From the NCBI GenBank assembly GCA_947561585.1, contig CANNZV010002333.1, positions 24 to 64,023 of the forward strand: DNA of 64,000 nucleotides, read 5' to 3'. A model generated the notes under the pieces. The model saw only the letters and a program-made list of their open reading frames with translations, was not told the origin of the DNA and did not search any database. A program made the translations under genes and the position numbers. This document shows positions 13,278-23,800 of this stretch, in pieces; within the stretch, counting starts at the first letter, position 1; each line of letters starts with the position of its first letter. Source of the stretch: Caprella mutica. Lineage: Eukaryota > Arthropoda > Malacostraca > Amphipoda > Caprellidae.

Positions 13278-13434
13278 AATCAGAACATTGTGAACTCTTT
13301 CACCAATGGTACTTTAGTGTTCATGCCTTTTGGGGCTAGAAGGTACGATCCCCTGGTTCACAATGCCCGGTACATGTGCCTGGCTCACACCCTAATGGGA
13401 ATATACGCCTCCAAGCCTACGCATGTCGTGGCAG
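13278..13434 (+). CDS. Dscam2: Dscam exon B: second half of Ig1
   Basis: The acceptor tccgtccacag and donor gcag|gtaaga bound a 157-nt exon, phase 0 in and phase 1 out. It reads NQNIVNSFTNGTLVFMPFG, then a run ending in YMCLAHTLMG with the second Ig1 cysteine, then THVVA. The pattern N-G-T-L-V-F-x-P-F and the Y-x-C-x-A block are those of the Dscam exon 3 product. An NGT sequon is present. The residue just before the cysteine block (LVHNARY) also fits Dscam2. It joins in frame to exon A (AE-NQ) and to exon C (VVA-V). An ATG at 13230 lies in the same frame but falls in the intron. Confidence 0.9.
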
Positions 13435-14400
13435 GTAAGATAAAAAAATCTATACTTCTTCTAAAAATTGATTAGTCTTATTTATAATAGATCTTATTTT
13501 TCATTCACGTTTCGAGCCAATTTATATTTCTCATTAAAATTAGATGTTTTATTTTTTATATTACTATTTTCATGAGCACAAATAAGATGCGAATTTAAAT
13601 AGTGTCTTTTATAGTAAGTAAGAGTAATTCATTTTTTATAATAAAGACTAAATTGTAAATCTAAAATAAAACTTCAAATCAGGATAAAGGATTTATTATT
13701 TAATGCAATCAAATATTTTCCTATCACCAGCAGCTGTTCTATTTTTATTGCTTTATTTCATCTATGGTAAATTACTGCAATAATAACTATCGAATAAATT
13801 CATCTGCAGACATCAAAAGTTTCTATATCAATGTTGAATTTAATCACATAGTTCTAATAATAAAAAATCACATAGATATTTCATTCAATAGATTTCATTC
13901 CTTCTTTCTTCCATAAAGGTTATAATTTATTTTGCAAGCCTGCCCTTCATACAAATACACAATAATCAATTTTAAACTAATTCAGATATCCATTTCTATA
14001 GTTCCCTAACTCTACCTAATGTCCATTATCTCTGCGAGTAGAAAACTAAAGTAATTATCACTCAATGTCAAAATGCATTCCTTTGGCGTGATGTGTCATT
14101 ATAATCCCAGAGCTTACATCAATTTCAATTAATTTTGGTTAATGTTGAGCTATAAATATCTTGAATTGAAAGGTCATTTTAGACTATCTCCCGTTTACTT
14201 AAAAATGATCTGATATTCAGAAGTACCGAAGTTGGACGAAGGGTTAAACTTCTTCAGTTTATCAATCAACTTCTTCAGTGAATTCCAAAGTTTTCAACTT
14301 TGAGCATATTTCATTTATTTTTCTCACTATTTCACACAATGTTCTGTACCTAGTGACTCTCTTCTCCTGTATAATGTAATAACTGAATTCCTCATTGCAG
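13435..14400 (+). other. Intron B-C
   Basis: 966 bp of AT-rich sequence with a polypyrimidine-containing 3' end (ctcattgcag). No element recognised. Confidence 0.85.
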
Positions 14401-14562
14401 TTCTGGACTCTGATTACCCACTGGAAGTTTACGACGCTCACGTCATCGCCGGAAACTCCGCTGTGTTCCGATGTAGAACCCCGTCATACATCCAATCACA
14501 CGTCAGTGTCCTTTCCTGGATTCGAGATGACGCTTACAACATTTTCCCAACGCGGGCTGGAG
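14401..14562 (+). CDS. Dscam2: Dscam exon C: first half of Ig2 (position of Dscam1 exon 4)
   Basis: This 162-nt exon, phase 1 in and phase 1 out, lies between ctcattgcag and g|gtacgt. The product starts VLDSDYPLEVYDAHVIAG, has the first Ig2 cysteine in AVFRCRTPSY and the core tryptophan in VLSWIRDD, and ends FPTRAG. In Dscam1 the equivalent exon is a variable cluster whose product forms part of the homophilic interface. Here I find one copy only, despite the 21-kb intron that follows. This supports a Dscam2/4-type paralogue rather than Dscam1. The exon is clearly GC-richer than its surroundings. Confidence 0.9.
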
Positions 14563-14637
14563 GTACGTGTTCTATTTTCATTCGGATTTACAAATTCCAA
14601 TGTGATTAATACATTAACTAACTAGAAATGCCTTCGT

Positions 14638-14872
14638 CAACCCTTATGAATGACCTTGAACATCCAATAGTCTTTGTATGATAAATGACCTTGACCTTAA
14701 CCTTTGACCCGATCACTCCTAAAATCTAATCAAATGATTACTTGATAATTGTCTATTGTCTTACAAAATTTCAAGTAATTTAGTTGAATACTTTTTGAGT
14801 TATGCGAGCAACAAGATTACAAATAAATCCCATCTAAATATAAACTTCCATAATTTTGCGAAGGTAATCATT
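14638..14872 (-). mobile_element. Helitron-like repeat, copy 2a (partial, inverted)
   Basis: A minus-strand partial copy that lacks its 3' hairpin end. It includes tgaccttgaccttaaccttt near 14688 and ends with the 5' signature tttgcgaaggtaat. It abuts copy 2b head to head. Confidence 0.65.
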
Positions 14873-15221
14873 GTTACTTTCGCAAAATGCGGAAAGGTTA
14901 TATTATGGACGGCATTTATTTATTTATTTATTTATCATCTTGTTATTCGCTTAACTGAAAAAGTGTTCAACCAAATTGCCTGAAATTTGATGGGACGATT
15001 GGACAATGTCCAGCAACCTGCTGGTAGAATTTTGGGAGCGATCCGGTCAAAAGTCAAGGTCAAGGTCATTTATAACTCAGTAACTCAAAAAGCATTGAAC
15101 CATATTGCATGTAACTTAGTGGATCGATTGATCGCTATCCAGTCACCAGTTAATTAGATTTTGGTAGAAAACGGATTAGCGGCGACGAAGGTATGCGCTC
15201 TACCGAGTGCACGTAATCTAG
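14873..15221 (+). mobile_element. Helitron-like repeat, copy 2b
   Basis: Starts near ttactttcgcaaaatgcgg and runs through a TTTA run, gtcaaggtcaaggtca near 15050, and the terminal hairpin tgcgctctaccgagtgca. It ends ctag at 15218-15221 followed by T. Hairpin plus CTAG|T is the usual Helitron 3' end. No coding capacity. Confidence 0.7.
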
Positions 15222-15794
15222 TTCTTATTTAATAACAAATGACTACATCATAAACATTACTAAAATACGAATTTGCTCTAAATTTGTATAGTATTTCTAT
15301 TCATATTATCCTTATATAAAATCAAAGAAATTCTTCAATAATTATTAAGCAATTTACTAAACTAAACGCAATGCATCATTTCTCGATTATCTATTAGCAA
15401 ATTAGGAGCTTTTCTGTCACCGGAATAGTCGTTATTCACTAAAGACTTCAGAGTAATGGACGAAAAGATAAATAGACTGTAATACATCCTAGCTACAGAT
15501 ATTGATCTGAGTAAAAATTAATTAAGCGAACTGCGTAACATTCCGCCGCTATTGCAATTAATTGCCCTGTAATTATTTGTACGCAACATATTGCTCTGTG
15601 TGGCGATAATCACTGACGTGCAAAGGAATGCTGTGATAATAACGACAATTATTTCTAATTACCGGCCATCAATGAGACGACATTAATTGTTATATTGTTG
15701 TGGAATTAATTATTGATGACTTCGCTTAATCTGTATTGTTTTTCTGTATTGTTTTATTCATCTACAATATATTGTTTTTGAAGTTTATATTAAG
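15222..15794. other. Intronic DNA with a less repetitive block
   Basis: 15500-15720 is richer in mixed sequence and in CAATTA/TAATTA words than its surroundings. It could be a conserved non-coding block, but composition is the only support. Confidence 0.35.
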
Positions 15795-16012
15795 ACTAGT
15801 GTACTTTCCCGTTAAAAATAACGGGTCTTCACCAATACCAATTTATTACCCGTTATTACTTTACTTTTAATGAATTCGATTAAAATAAAATTTGCTGCAT
15901 AGTCTAATTTATTTTATAGATAAAATACATTTACAAATAGAATAAAAACAGGGGAATTTAAATATCAAGTCAATATATTCCCGTGCGTACCATAGTTACA
16001 TTCTTCATGTTT
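15795..16012 (+). repeat. Interspersed repeat, copy 1, with ACGGGT foldback
   Basis: Begins actagtgtactttcccgtt and carries a hairpin built from ataacgggt and acccgttat about 30 nt apart. The same sequence, with moderate divergence, occurs in reverse complement at 39506-39719. This makes it a dispersed element, probably a MITE whose right end is not defined. Confidence 0.75.
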
Positions 16013-17059
16013 AATACCCATAGTGTAAAAGCGGACACCAAATAAATGAATAAACACACTACGGGTATTATTATTATAATAGATTAGGTAAGAATAATAG
16101 ACCTATGAGCTTAATTAATTAATGGTGGTAATATTGATTAAATTGCTAAGACTTTTATAATCAGAATTCACAGGAGAAAACATACAATTTTAATTGTTTA
16201 TAGCAACCTATAAAATATAAAGTATAGTGCAATTGTATACACGATATAAAAAATACAACATTTCTATCAAAGAAAAAATACATTATAATAATAAGCTTAT
16301 GAAAATGAAACGATTATCTTATTTTAATTTATGCAAATCAAGTTCATTTCATAATAAAGTAATATTTGAGATTAGAATATAGTGACAATACAGCTATACA
16401 ATATAAATCACTATCATTGCAAAGTCGCGTGCTACACTCAATAATAGAGAAATAACAACAATAATAACAATAATGACATGCGAATTTCCAAGAGCCACGA
16501 ATAACACTTTCAACAATAATTTGTGCACTCAATTGATGTTAAAATTTACGATCAAAGGCTAATTGTCTGGTGTGACAGGATAAAAATGACCTCGTTTGTG
16601 TATTAATTCAAAGTGAAATGCCATGAAAAATAATCCACTGCTCACTGTCTAAAATGCTAATACCAATTCTGTTACTTGAATTACTTTTGTACTGTGCATT
16701 TATTTGGAAATAAATATTACATTTTAAAGGTAAGATTTTTATCTAGTAATAATTAAGTATGATAAAAAGTATGCTTTACTAAATATATGCACATGGATAA
16801 ACCTCATTATAAAATTCATAATTAATTGATATAAATATATATAGATGTAGAAAAAAAATGAAAAGAAAAAACTACAAAAAAGAGATCAAGTCAAAATGTT
16901 AAATAAATTTTTTGTGTTAAAATCATTGAAAGTAATTTTACACTATGTAGTGAAAAAATCAATTATTATGTGTATATGTATAGTGTTATATACAAATATC
17001 CTTTTTATGTCCTTTCAAATAATATACATTGTGCGATATTCAAGAGGTGCTTTCCTTAA
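16013..17059. other. Intronic DNA
   Basis: A small foldback (ttaatacccatagtg near 16019 against cactacgggtatta near 16060) may belong to the preceding element. Nothing else is recognised. Confidence 0.5.
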
Positions 17060-17774
17060 GGGTACGGTTACTATGAACGCGTATTCGAGCGATTCTTCGC
17101 ACTGACGATATCGTCAGAACTGATCGTCAGTACGAGGTGGTTACACTGTACGCGAGTTCTGATCGTCAGTGTGTTTCTGCCCCATTAATATTGGGGTTTA
17201 AACTAAGTTTATTTGAGGTAATGTTCGGGAGGAATTAAAAACTTACCTGTGTGCCTTTGAAATAATAGACGCGACGCTAATTTGACCATTTTTTTCACTG
17301 CACACAATTTTTGAAATACCTAAATAGAAAAATAAAGAGAATATTTTTCATATTTTTCACAATGATACATAATGATATTCAATTTTATTGGAAAAAAAAT
17401 TGTACACAGAAACAACCAATTCAAGCCTCTATATATAAACAAATAGGTATTATACATATAATTAAATAATATCAGTATTATTCTTGATAGGTAGTATAAA
17501 TAATATATTTCCAAACGCATGAGTAAACAGTTATAGCTGTTTAAAAATAAGAGAAGTAAACACAAAAATGACCAAATCTGTCGCTAGTCGCATGAAAAAA
17601 TCAAACTCATTTGAACGCTGAAGTTATTCTGACGACTTCGTACGTATTTTGACGGCTATATCGCTGCCACTGTAACCACTCCATTGGAAAGTATGAGTTT
17701 GATTTTCATCCGATTTCATCAGAAGTCGTCAGTGCGAAAAATCGCTCGAATACGCATCCTTAGTAACCGTACCC
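17060..17774. mobile_element. Non-autonomous PIF/Harbinger-like MITE, 715 bp
   Basis: Ends GGGTACGGTTACTA and its reverse complement pair over about 46 bp with a few mismatches, including gcgtattcgagcgatt. The element is flanked on both sides by TAA (17057-17059 and 17775-17777). A 3-bp TWA duplication with GGG-starting ends is the Harbinger habit. The interior has further GACGA/TCGTC-rich inverted pieces near both ends and no transposase. Confidence 0.75.
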
Positions 17775-17900
17775 TAATTAGTTAAGTAATATTAGAAGTT
17801 CATTTCTTTTTCTTTCACATGCTCACTTTGCCTATATTTGACATGGAAAGTACCGAATTATTCCACTTACAAATTAATTCGGCCCATAATAGAATATATA

Positions 17901-18684
17901 CAGGGTGTGGCAAAAGTCAGGTACTACTTTTAAAACTTAATTATACAAAAACAAAGAAAGATAGAACCGTTTGGTTAATTTTAGAAGAAAGAGGAGATTT
18001 TTTTCAAACATTAGTGATTCAGTTGTGATGATTGTATTTATGGTTAGAGGAAATCTAATACAGCATCGTCAAAAGGTTACTGTCTGGTGCGGTATGACAT
18101 TCAAGAGGATCATCGTTTCATATTTCTTTGAGGATGAGAACGAGAATACTGAGACTATTAAGTGAGCACCATATCGAAAATTTATTGAAGAAGAATGATT
18201 AAACCCAGATATCCAAGTTATGAATTTGAATGATATGTGGTTCAACAATTGATGGTGCCACAGCACACACAGCTAAGAATCACTTAAACTTCAGAAAACA
18301 TTTGTTTTAAATCGATTGATCTCCCGTTTCGGTACTGTTCCTTGGTCACCTAGATCTCCTGATTTGACACCTCTAGATTTCTTTATGGGAATATTTGAAG
18401 AAGAAGGTTTACATAATAGGCCACGTAATTTGGAAGATCTGAAAGCGAACATTGTTCAAGAAATCAGAAACATTACTCCTGATATTTTAAGAAAAGTGAT
18501 ATATTCTGTGGTTGAAAGGATGCGTATGTGCGTAGACGCTAAAGGTACACATTTAAAAGTTATAATATTCAAATAAAAACCTTAATGTCTCCTCTTTTGC
18601 TTAGAACTAATCAAACAGTTCTATCTTTCTCAGTTTTTGCACAATTAATTTTTAAAAGTAGTACCTGACTTTTGCCACACCCTG
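17901..18684 (+). mobile_element. Deleted mariner-like element with inverted repeats of about 100 bp
   Basis: cagggtgtggcaaaagtcag at 17901 is matched by its reverse complement ending at 18684, and similarity continues inward for about 100 bp. TA dinucleotides flank both ends, the target-site duplication of Tc1/mariner. At 784 bp it is shorter than a full mariner (about 1.3 kb). The transposase N-terminal half is missing. Confidence 0.9.
17998..18576 (+). pseudogene. Mariner-like transposase, C-terminal part, broken
   Basis: In successive frames the sequence reads QKVTVWCGMTFKRIIVSYFF, then a damaged MWFNN...D-block near 18230, then WSPRSPDLTPLDFF at about 18340. A tail follows with EIRNITPDIL and MRMCVDAKGTH. 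These are the second and third catalytic blocks and the C-terminal helix of mariner transposases. Stops and frameshifts separate them, and the paired-type HTH N-terminus is absent. It is a dead gene inside the element at 17901-18684. Confidence 0.85.
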
Positions 18685-18890
18685 TAGAAAGCAATGAAAT
18701 TGTGAAGACATTGAAAAGTGTAAATATTATGAAGAGATGAAGAGGCTTAGAGTAATAATGCTGCTGCAAGAAAGATATTAAACAAAATAAACAGCTTTAT
18801 ATGATTATATAAATAATTTTACAGTAGAATTCCTTTATCATGAAATCCTGTATATTGAATTTAGTGTCCTGAGTATGAATGTAGTCTCTA
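18685..18890. other. 206-bp spacer between two mariner-like elements
   Basis: Ordinary AT-rich sequence. TA at both borders belongs to the flanking target-site duplications. Confidence 0.7.
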
Positions 18891-20039
18891 CAGGGTGTCC
18901 CAAAAAAAACTGATACCCAAATTTCAATGGCTGTAATTCAAAAACTGTTAAACTTACATAAAATTTGAAAATCACATTTTGCTTATCAACCTTTATTCCA
19001 TATCTGTACAAAATTTTAGATGAATCCAACCGTTTTCTCTACACAGTATTTTTAGTGACCGATATCAAAAACCTGTTTGCGCACTTTAACAGTTTATTAA
19101 AAATTTTTATTAAAAACCGTTATTATAACATTAAAAGGAGTTTATTAATTTGCAACCGAAAAAAAAACAATCAAACTGTTCCTTCTATTTATCGTTTCAG
19201 GCGATCTGGTCGATACGATACGATGATTCAGGGCGACAATGCCTATTGCCGAATAGCTCATTTAGTTTTTCCTTACAGCAACCGTTCTTAACCAGTCCTG
19301 AACCAACCAGATTCGATTGATTCTGTTTCCATGTATTTTTCGAATTCTTGGAACGATTCTATCTTTTATTAGATCAAAGTATCTATTTCCATTTAAATTA
19401 TTTTTGTAAAAATAAGTACAAACGATACGGCCAAGTCGGCCATTGCTACCTAGTCCAATCCACACACAGACTTTTTCTCACGAAATTCTTACGTCAAAGT
19501 TGAAAGAAGGAGGTTGGTTCTCCGGTGCAAATGTGCGAACGTTATGACAATTTATTTTACCATTCAAATGAAAAGTGGTCTCATCACCAACCACAATATC
19601 GTCCACAAACTGGACATCTCTTTGCTAAAACCAATGAGCAAAATTCAGCCGCCTAGGAGGATCGGTATCAAGGTGTTTGTTTCGCTCGTGCATTTTGTAA
19701 GGATGTCAATTCAAATCTAAGGTTACAAATCTGTTGAATGTAGATTTAGTTACATCTAATCCACTTTTCATTGCAGTGATTTGCAAATTTTCTGTAAGTG
19801 CTTCTTTGACAATTCGAACTGTGAAATAAGTGTTTTACTGAAAGTGCGCAAGCAGGTTTTTGGTATCGGTTACTAAAAATAAAGCTACAAGAAAACAGTT
19901 ATATCGATTCATCTGATATTTTGTAAAGAGAAAGAAAATATATTGAGAAACCAAATGTGATCTTCCATTTTCTTGTAAGTTTAATAGTTTTTGAATTACA
20001 GCCTTTAAATTAGGGTATCGGTTTTTTTGGGACACCCTG
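18891..20039 (-). mobile_element. Mariner-like element with inverted repeats of about 200 bp
   Basis: cagggtgtcccaaaaaaaac at 18891 pairs with gtttttttgggacaccctg ending at 20039. Similarity continues inward for about 200 bp on each side, to cctgcttgcgcacttt near 19845. TA flanks both ends. The 1149-bp element carries a minus-strand transposase relic. Inverted repeats this long are unusual for classical mariner, which has about 30 bp. Confidence 0.9.
19265..19690 (-). pseudogene. Mariner-like transposase relic
   Basis: Read on the minus strand from about 19690: a damaged run containing VVGDETTFHLNGKINCHNVR (first catalytic Asp), then APENQPP, then VCVWIGLGSNG. Next comes NGNRYFDLIKDRIVPRI and IWLVQD, where the second catalytic block (usually FQQDGAPPH) is decayed. 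The third block is missing. The order and spacing are those of a mariner transposase. Stops interrupt it. Confidence 0.8.
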
Positions 20040-20051
20040 TATAGTCTATAT

Positions 20052-20765
20052 CAGTGGTTCTCAAAGAATTTTTCTCGCGCGCCCCTAATTTTCTCATGCA
20101 CCCCCTGAGCAATGTATTGCATTGAAATAAATTGAAAAGCTACAATTTAGATTATATTTGGTTACTATAATTTGAGAATCAAATATGCAAATTGAAAAAG
20201 AAAGGAAAATGATTGATTTAGTTACATAATGTAAAATTATTTTTCTAGCTAAGGAAAATTATAATCCATTAGAAATTAAAGAAATTTTTAATGCAGTATA
20301 TTGCATTTTAGTTCTATAAATATTTAGAAAATGAACTGTTGTAAACTAATAAAATAAAACTAATCAATTACGGGGTAGCGAAACTCACATATAATCCCGA
20401 TACAGAAATGAAAATTCGATATAAAAAGGTACAGTTTTTTGTTTACATTTTGTTTATACAATGGAAGCTCCCTTTTTCTTTCTATTCAGTGTTAGAATAT
20501 AAGACAGAAGGAATAAAAGTTACAGGCACACAAAACGATAAATCCCACACTCAAAGATATAAAAAAAATTATCGAAAGCCACAATGATAATTAGGTGTTC
20601 ATATCAGAAAATTCGTATACTTTTATAACTACCTCACACTTAATGTATATTCTGAATGATATTAATAGCAAGAACCGAATTTATAAACAACAGCCATCAC
20701 ATGCACCCCCTATAAACAATCCAGGCACCAAAAGGGTCCCGCGCACCCCTGTTTAAGAACCACTG
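20052..20765. mobile_element. Non-autonomous hAT element, 714 bp, with 8-bp target-site duplication
   Basis: Starts cagtggttctcaaag and ends ttaagaaccactg, the classic short hAT inverted repeats. It is flanked by the identical octamer gtctatat at 20044-20051 and 20766-20773. Near both ends are runs of CCCC with gcgcgcccct and gcgcacccct. No transposase frame. It inserted only 12 bp from the right end of the preceding mariner. Confidence 0.92.
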
Positions 20766-20940
20766 GTCTATATATATGAACAAATTTTCTTCAGTCTGCC
20801 ATGAATGGCCATCAATTGAAAATTTGTTCACTATAGAGGCTACTTACTTACTCAGGACTCCACATGCACTACACAGGATTTCTTTATAGAAGAATTCTAC
20901 TGCATGTTGAAAAAATAGAAAGGGTCCATAGATGCTTCCC

Positions 20941-21626
20941 TGTGTAACACCAAATGGAAAGTCACATCCTATGTCTTGTGTAACACCAAATGGAAAGTCA
21001 CACCCTATGTCTTGTGTAACACCAAATGGAAAGTCACACCCTGTGTCTTGTGTAACACCAGATGGAAAGTCACACCCTGTGTCTTGTGTAACACCAGATG
21101 GAAAGTCACACCCTATGTCTTGTGTGACACCAAATGGAAAGTCACACCCTGTGTCTTGTGTAACACCAGATGGAAAGTCACACCCTGTGTCTTGTGTAAC
21201 ACCAGATGGAAAGTCACACCCTGTGTCTTGTGTAACACCAAATGGAAAGTCACACCCTGTGTCTTGTGTAACACCAAATGGAGAGTCCCACCCTGTGTCT
21301 TGTGTAACACCAAATGGAAAGTCACACCCTGTGTCTTGTGTACCACCAAATGGAAAGTCACACCCTGTGTCTTATGTAACACCAAATAGAAAGTCACACT
21401 ATGTGTCTTGTGTAACACCAAATGGAAAGTCACACCCTGTGTCTTGTGTACCACCAAATGGAAAGTCACACCCTGTGTCTTATGTAACACCAAATAGAAA
21501 GTCACACCCTGTGTCTTGTGTAACACCAAATGGAAAGTCACACCCTATGTCTTGTGTAACACCAAATGGAAAGTCACACCCTGTGTCTTGTGTAACACCA
21601 AATGGTAAGTCACACCCTGTGTCTTG
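20941..21626 (+). repeat. 36-bp tandem array, 19 copies, open in several frames
   Basis: The unit begins tgtgtaacaccaaatggaaa and, being 36 bp, keeps one frame open. The + strand could encode 19 repeats of CVTPNGKSHPVS from 20932 to 21708, and another + frame and a minus frame are also open for long stretches. That is expected of any stop-free unit divisible by three. It lies between a hAT element and a Helitron-like copy inside an intron, so I treat it as a minisatellite and not as a gene. Confidence 0.95.
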
Positions 21627-21782
21627 CTCCAGAAAGGTCAGAAATGAGGACAGCGAGAATCCGATAGCGTTTTATTTAATTACACTGCAATTTAATTACT
21701 CGATGTAGCAAAAGACATTTTTATTGCAGATTTAATAGTGGCAAGTAAATTAAGTAACTTGATTTACATATGTTATTATTAT

Positions 21783-22130
21783 TACCTTCGCAGAATGCGG
21801 GAAGGTCATATTTTTGCCGTGGTATATTTATTCATTTATTTGTTTATCATCTTGTTTTTCGCTTAACTGAAAAAGTGTTTTGCCAAATTGCCTGAAATTT
21901 GGTGAAACGATTGATCAATGTTCAGTGATCTGCTGGTAGAATTCTGGGAGTGACCGGATCAAAGGTCAAGGTCATTTATAACTCAATAACTCAAAAAAGT
22001 ATTGAACCATATAGCATGAAACTTGGTGGGACGATTGGTTATTATCTAGTTAGCAGTTTATTAAATTTTGGGAGAGAACGGGTCAATGCGGCGGCGAAGG
22101 TATGCGCTCTACCGAGTGCACCTAATCTAG
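21783..22130 (+). mobile_element. Helitron-like repeat, copy 3 (best-defined 348-bp form)
   Basis: Runs from taccttcgcagaatgcggga, through an ATTT run, ttcgcttaactgaaaaagtg and aaaggtcaaggtcattt at 21960. It ends in the hairpin tgcgctctaccgagtgca (stem TGCGCTC/GAGTGCA, loop TACC) and ctag at 22127-22130, then T. Non-coding. Confidence 0.75.
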
Positions 22131-22582
22131 TTAGATACAGCTTTACACTCGCAATAGAAATTGAAATCTGTCGATGGATTATATTTGGGTAGCTTTTATA
22201 GCACAGTATTCATATTTTGAATGTAACATTCGCACCAACAGAACATCAATACAGACACCATTGCATCAATTGCAATGGTTATCATTTCAGAGATTCTCGT
22301 AGAATAATCCAATAGATTGAGATTGACTTTATGCGACATAGCGCCGCTGTTTGTATGCAATTAGCGTGGATTTATCACCGCGGCATTTACCCCTTTATTG
22401 ATGAGACAATTGTGATTCACGCACAGTTAATTGCGGTATATTACTGAGCATTAGCACAGTGCAATCATAGAATGGCATGATTTAAATCAATTGCACATCT
22501 AAGGAAAATCCATCATCGTAATGATGTAAAGGAACTCACACATTGCTGTCCATAATTCATCAAGATTTGAAACATTACTAGT
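22131..22582. other. Intronic DNA with a possible conserved block
   Basis: 22310-22520 is mixed sequence with several CAATTA/TTAATTG words. This is a guess at a regulatory block and I cannot test conservation here. Confidence 0.3.
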
Positions 22583-22800
22583 CTTAGAGTATATGTACAT
22601 ATATATACATGCTTAGAGTAAATGTATATATACATGCTTAGAGTAAATGTATATATACATGCTTAGAGTAAATGTATATATACATGCTTAGAGTATATGT
22701 ATGTATAATGTATGTGTACTTGCTTAGAGTATATGTATGTATATGTACTTGCTTAGAGTATATGTATGTATATGTACTTGCTTAGAGTGTATGACTGTAT
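22583..22800. repeat. 25 to 30-bp tandem array, about 8 copies
   Basis: Units start cttagagtaaatgtatata and end atacatg or gtacttg. Two subtypes are grouped, four of the first followed by four of the second. Confidence 0.9.
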
Positions 22801-23554
22801 GCATCCATGCAGTATAGTTACTATAGTATAATGTACATATATCCTTGCAAAAGAAAGTGTTCTTAGAAACTCTCCATTCAATATATTTCATTCAAGTCAT
22901 TCCTAGATTTTAATTAACAAATATATTTCCATTTCATTTCCATTATTAATAAAACTGTCACTTAATGTCACTACGGTCTTTGTTTTGTTTCTACGTATAT
23001 GTAACTTCGAAGTGGTTTTTATCACAATAGTATTTAAAAAAGCGTTCAAAGATATAAAAGAGAATTCAATGAACCTAACTTATTGCACACTCTACCTCCT
23101 TTTCTCTGCCCGTGTATTTTAGTGTTCGTGATTGATGGGATGATGTCCAGTTATGGAACATCGACCGAATGGACGTACACTATGCACTTTATACCTATAA
23201 TTAGTGACAGAGTACACATGAATGATATATACTAATTATATGGTTTCTATTCTTATAAGTCATCAATTGATTGATTATTTCTATTGATGGTAAATTTTTC
23301 AGAAGATAGTAGTTTTTTGCTGATTTTATCAATAAAATTCATTTATGTGGATCTAATATCTCAAACACTTTATCCACTGTTTTCTTATTTATAACAATTA
23401 ATTGAATGAAACACACCACTAGAAATAGCCACAACATCAACACCAATCAGAGGATAATAGAAGAGCTGTGTCGTATATCATGGAAGTCAGTCTTCATTGG
23501 AAAGAAACTGAAAGGAAGCTCAATCTAACAGGTTTTATATTTCCATGGCCTTAT
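22801..23554. other. Intronic DNA
   Basis: No supported feature. Confidence 0.6.
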
Positions 23555-23800
23555 GAAGGTAAATAATTTGGCAATTTCTAATTTCAGGCAATTTATTTGA
23601 AGAATTTTTGAGTTAAAAAATTTTGACCTTGACCTTTGACCAGATCGATCCCAAAATTTAAACACACGGTTCCTGGATAATTTTCTGCTAAATTTCAGGC
23701 CATTTAGTTGACTATTTATGAGTTATGTGAATTAGAAGATTATGTATACAAATAAACAAACTTTGGCTATCAAAATATAACCTTCAGCAAGTAATCGATA
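23555..23800 (-). mobile_element. Helitron-like repeat, copy 4 (partial)
   Basis: Minus-strand fragment recognisable from tttgaccttgacctttgacc near 23621 and ttgactatttatgagttatg. Both termini are lost or strongly diverged. Confidence 0.55.

Noticed and set aside
20941..21626. CRISPR-like array
   Set aside because: Units are contiguous with no unique spacers and the context is an insect intron. It is a minisatellite.
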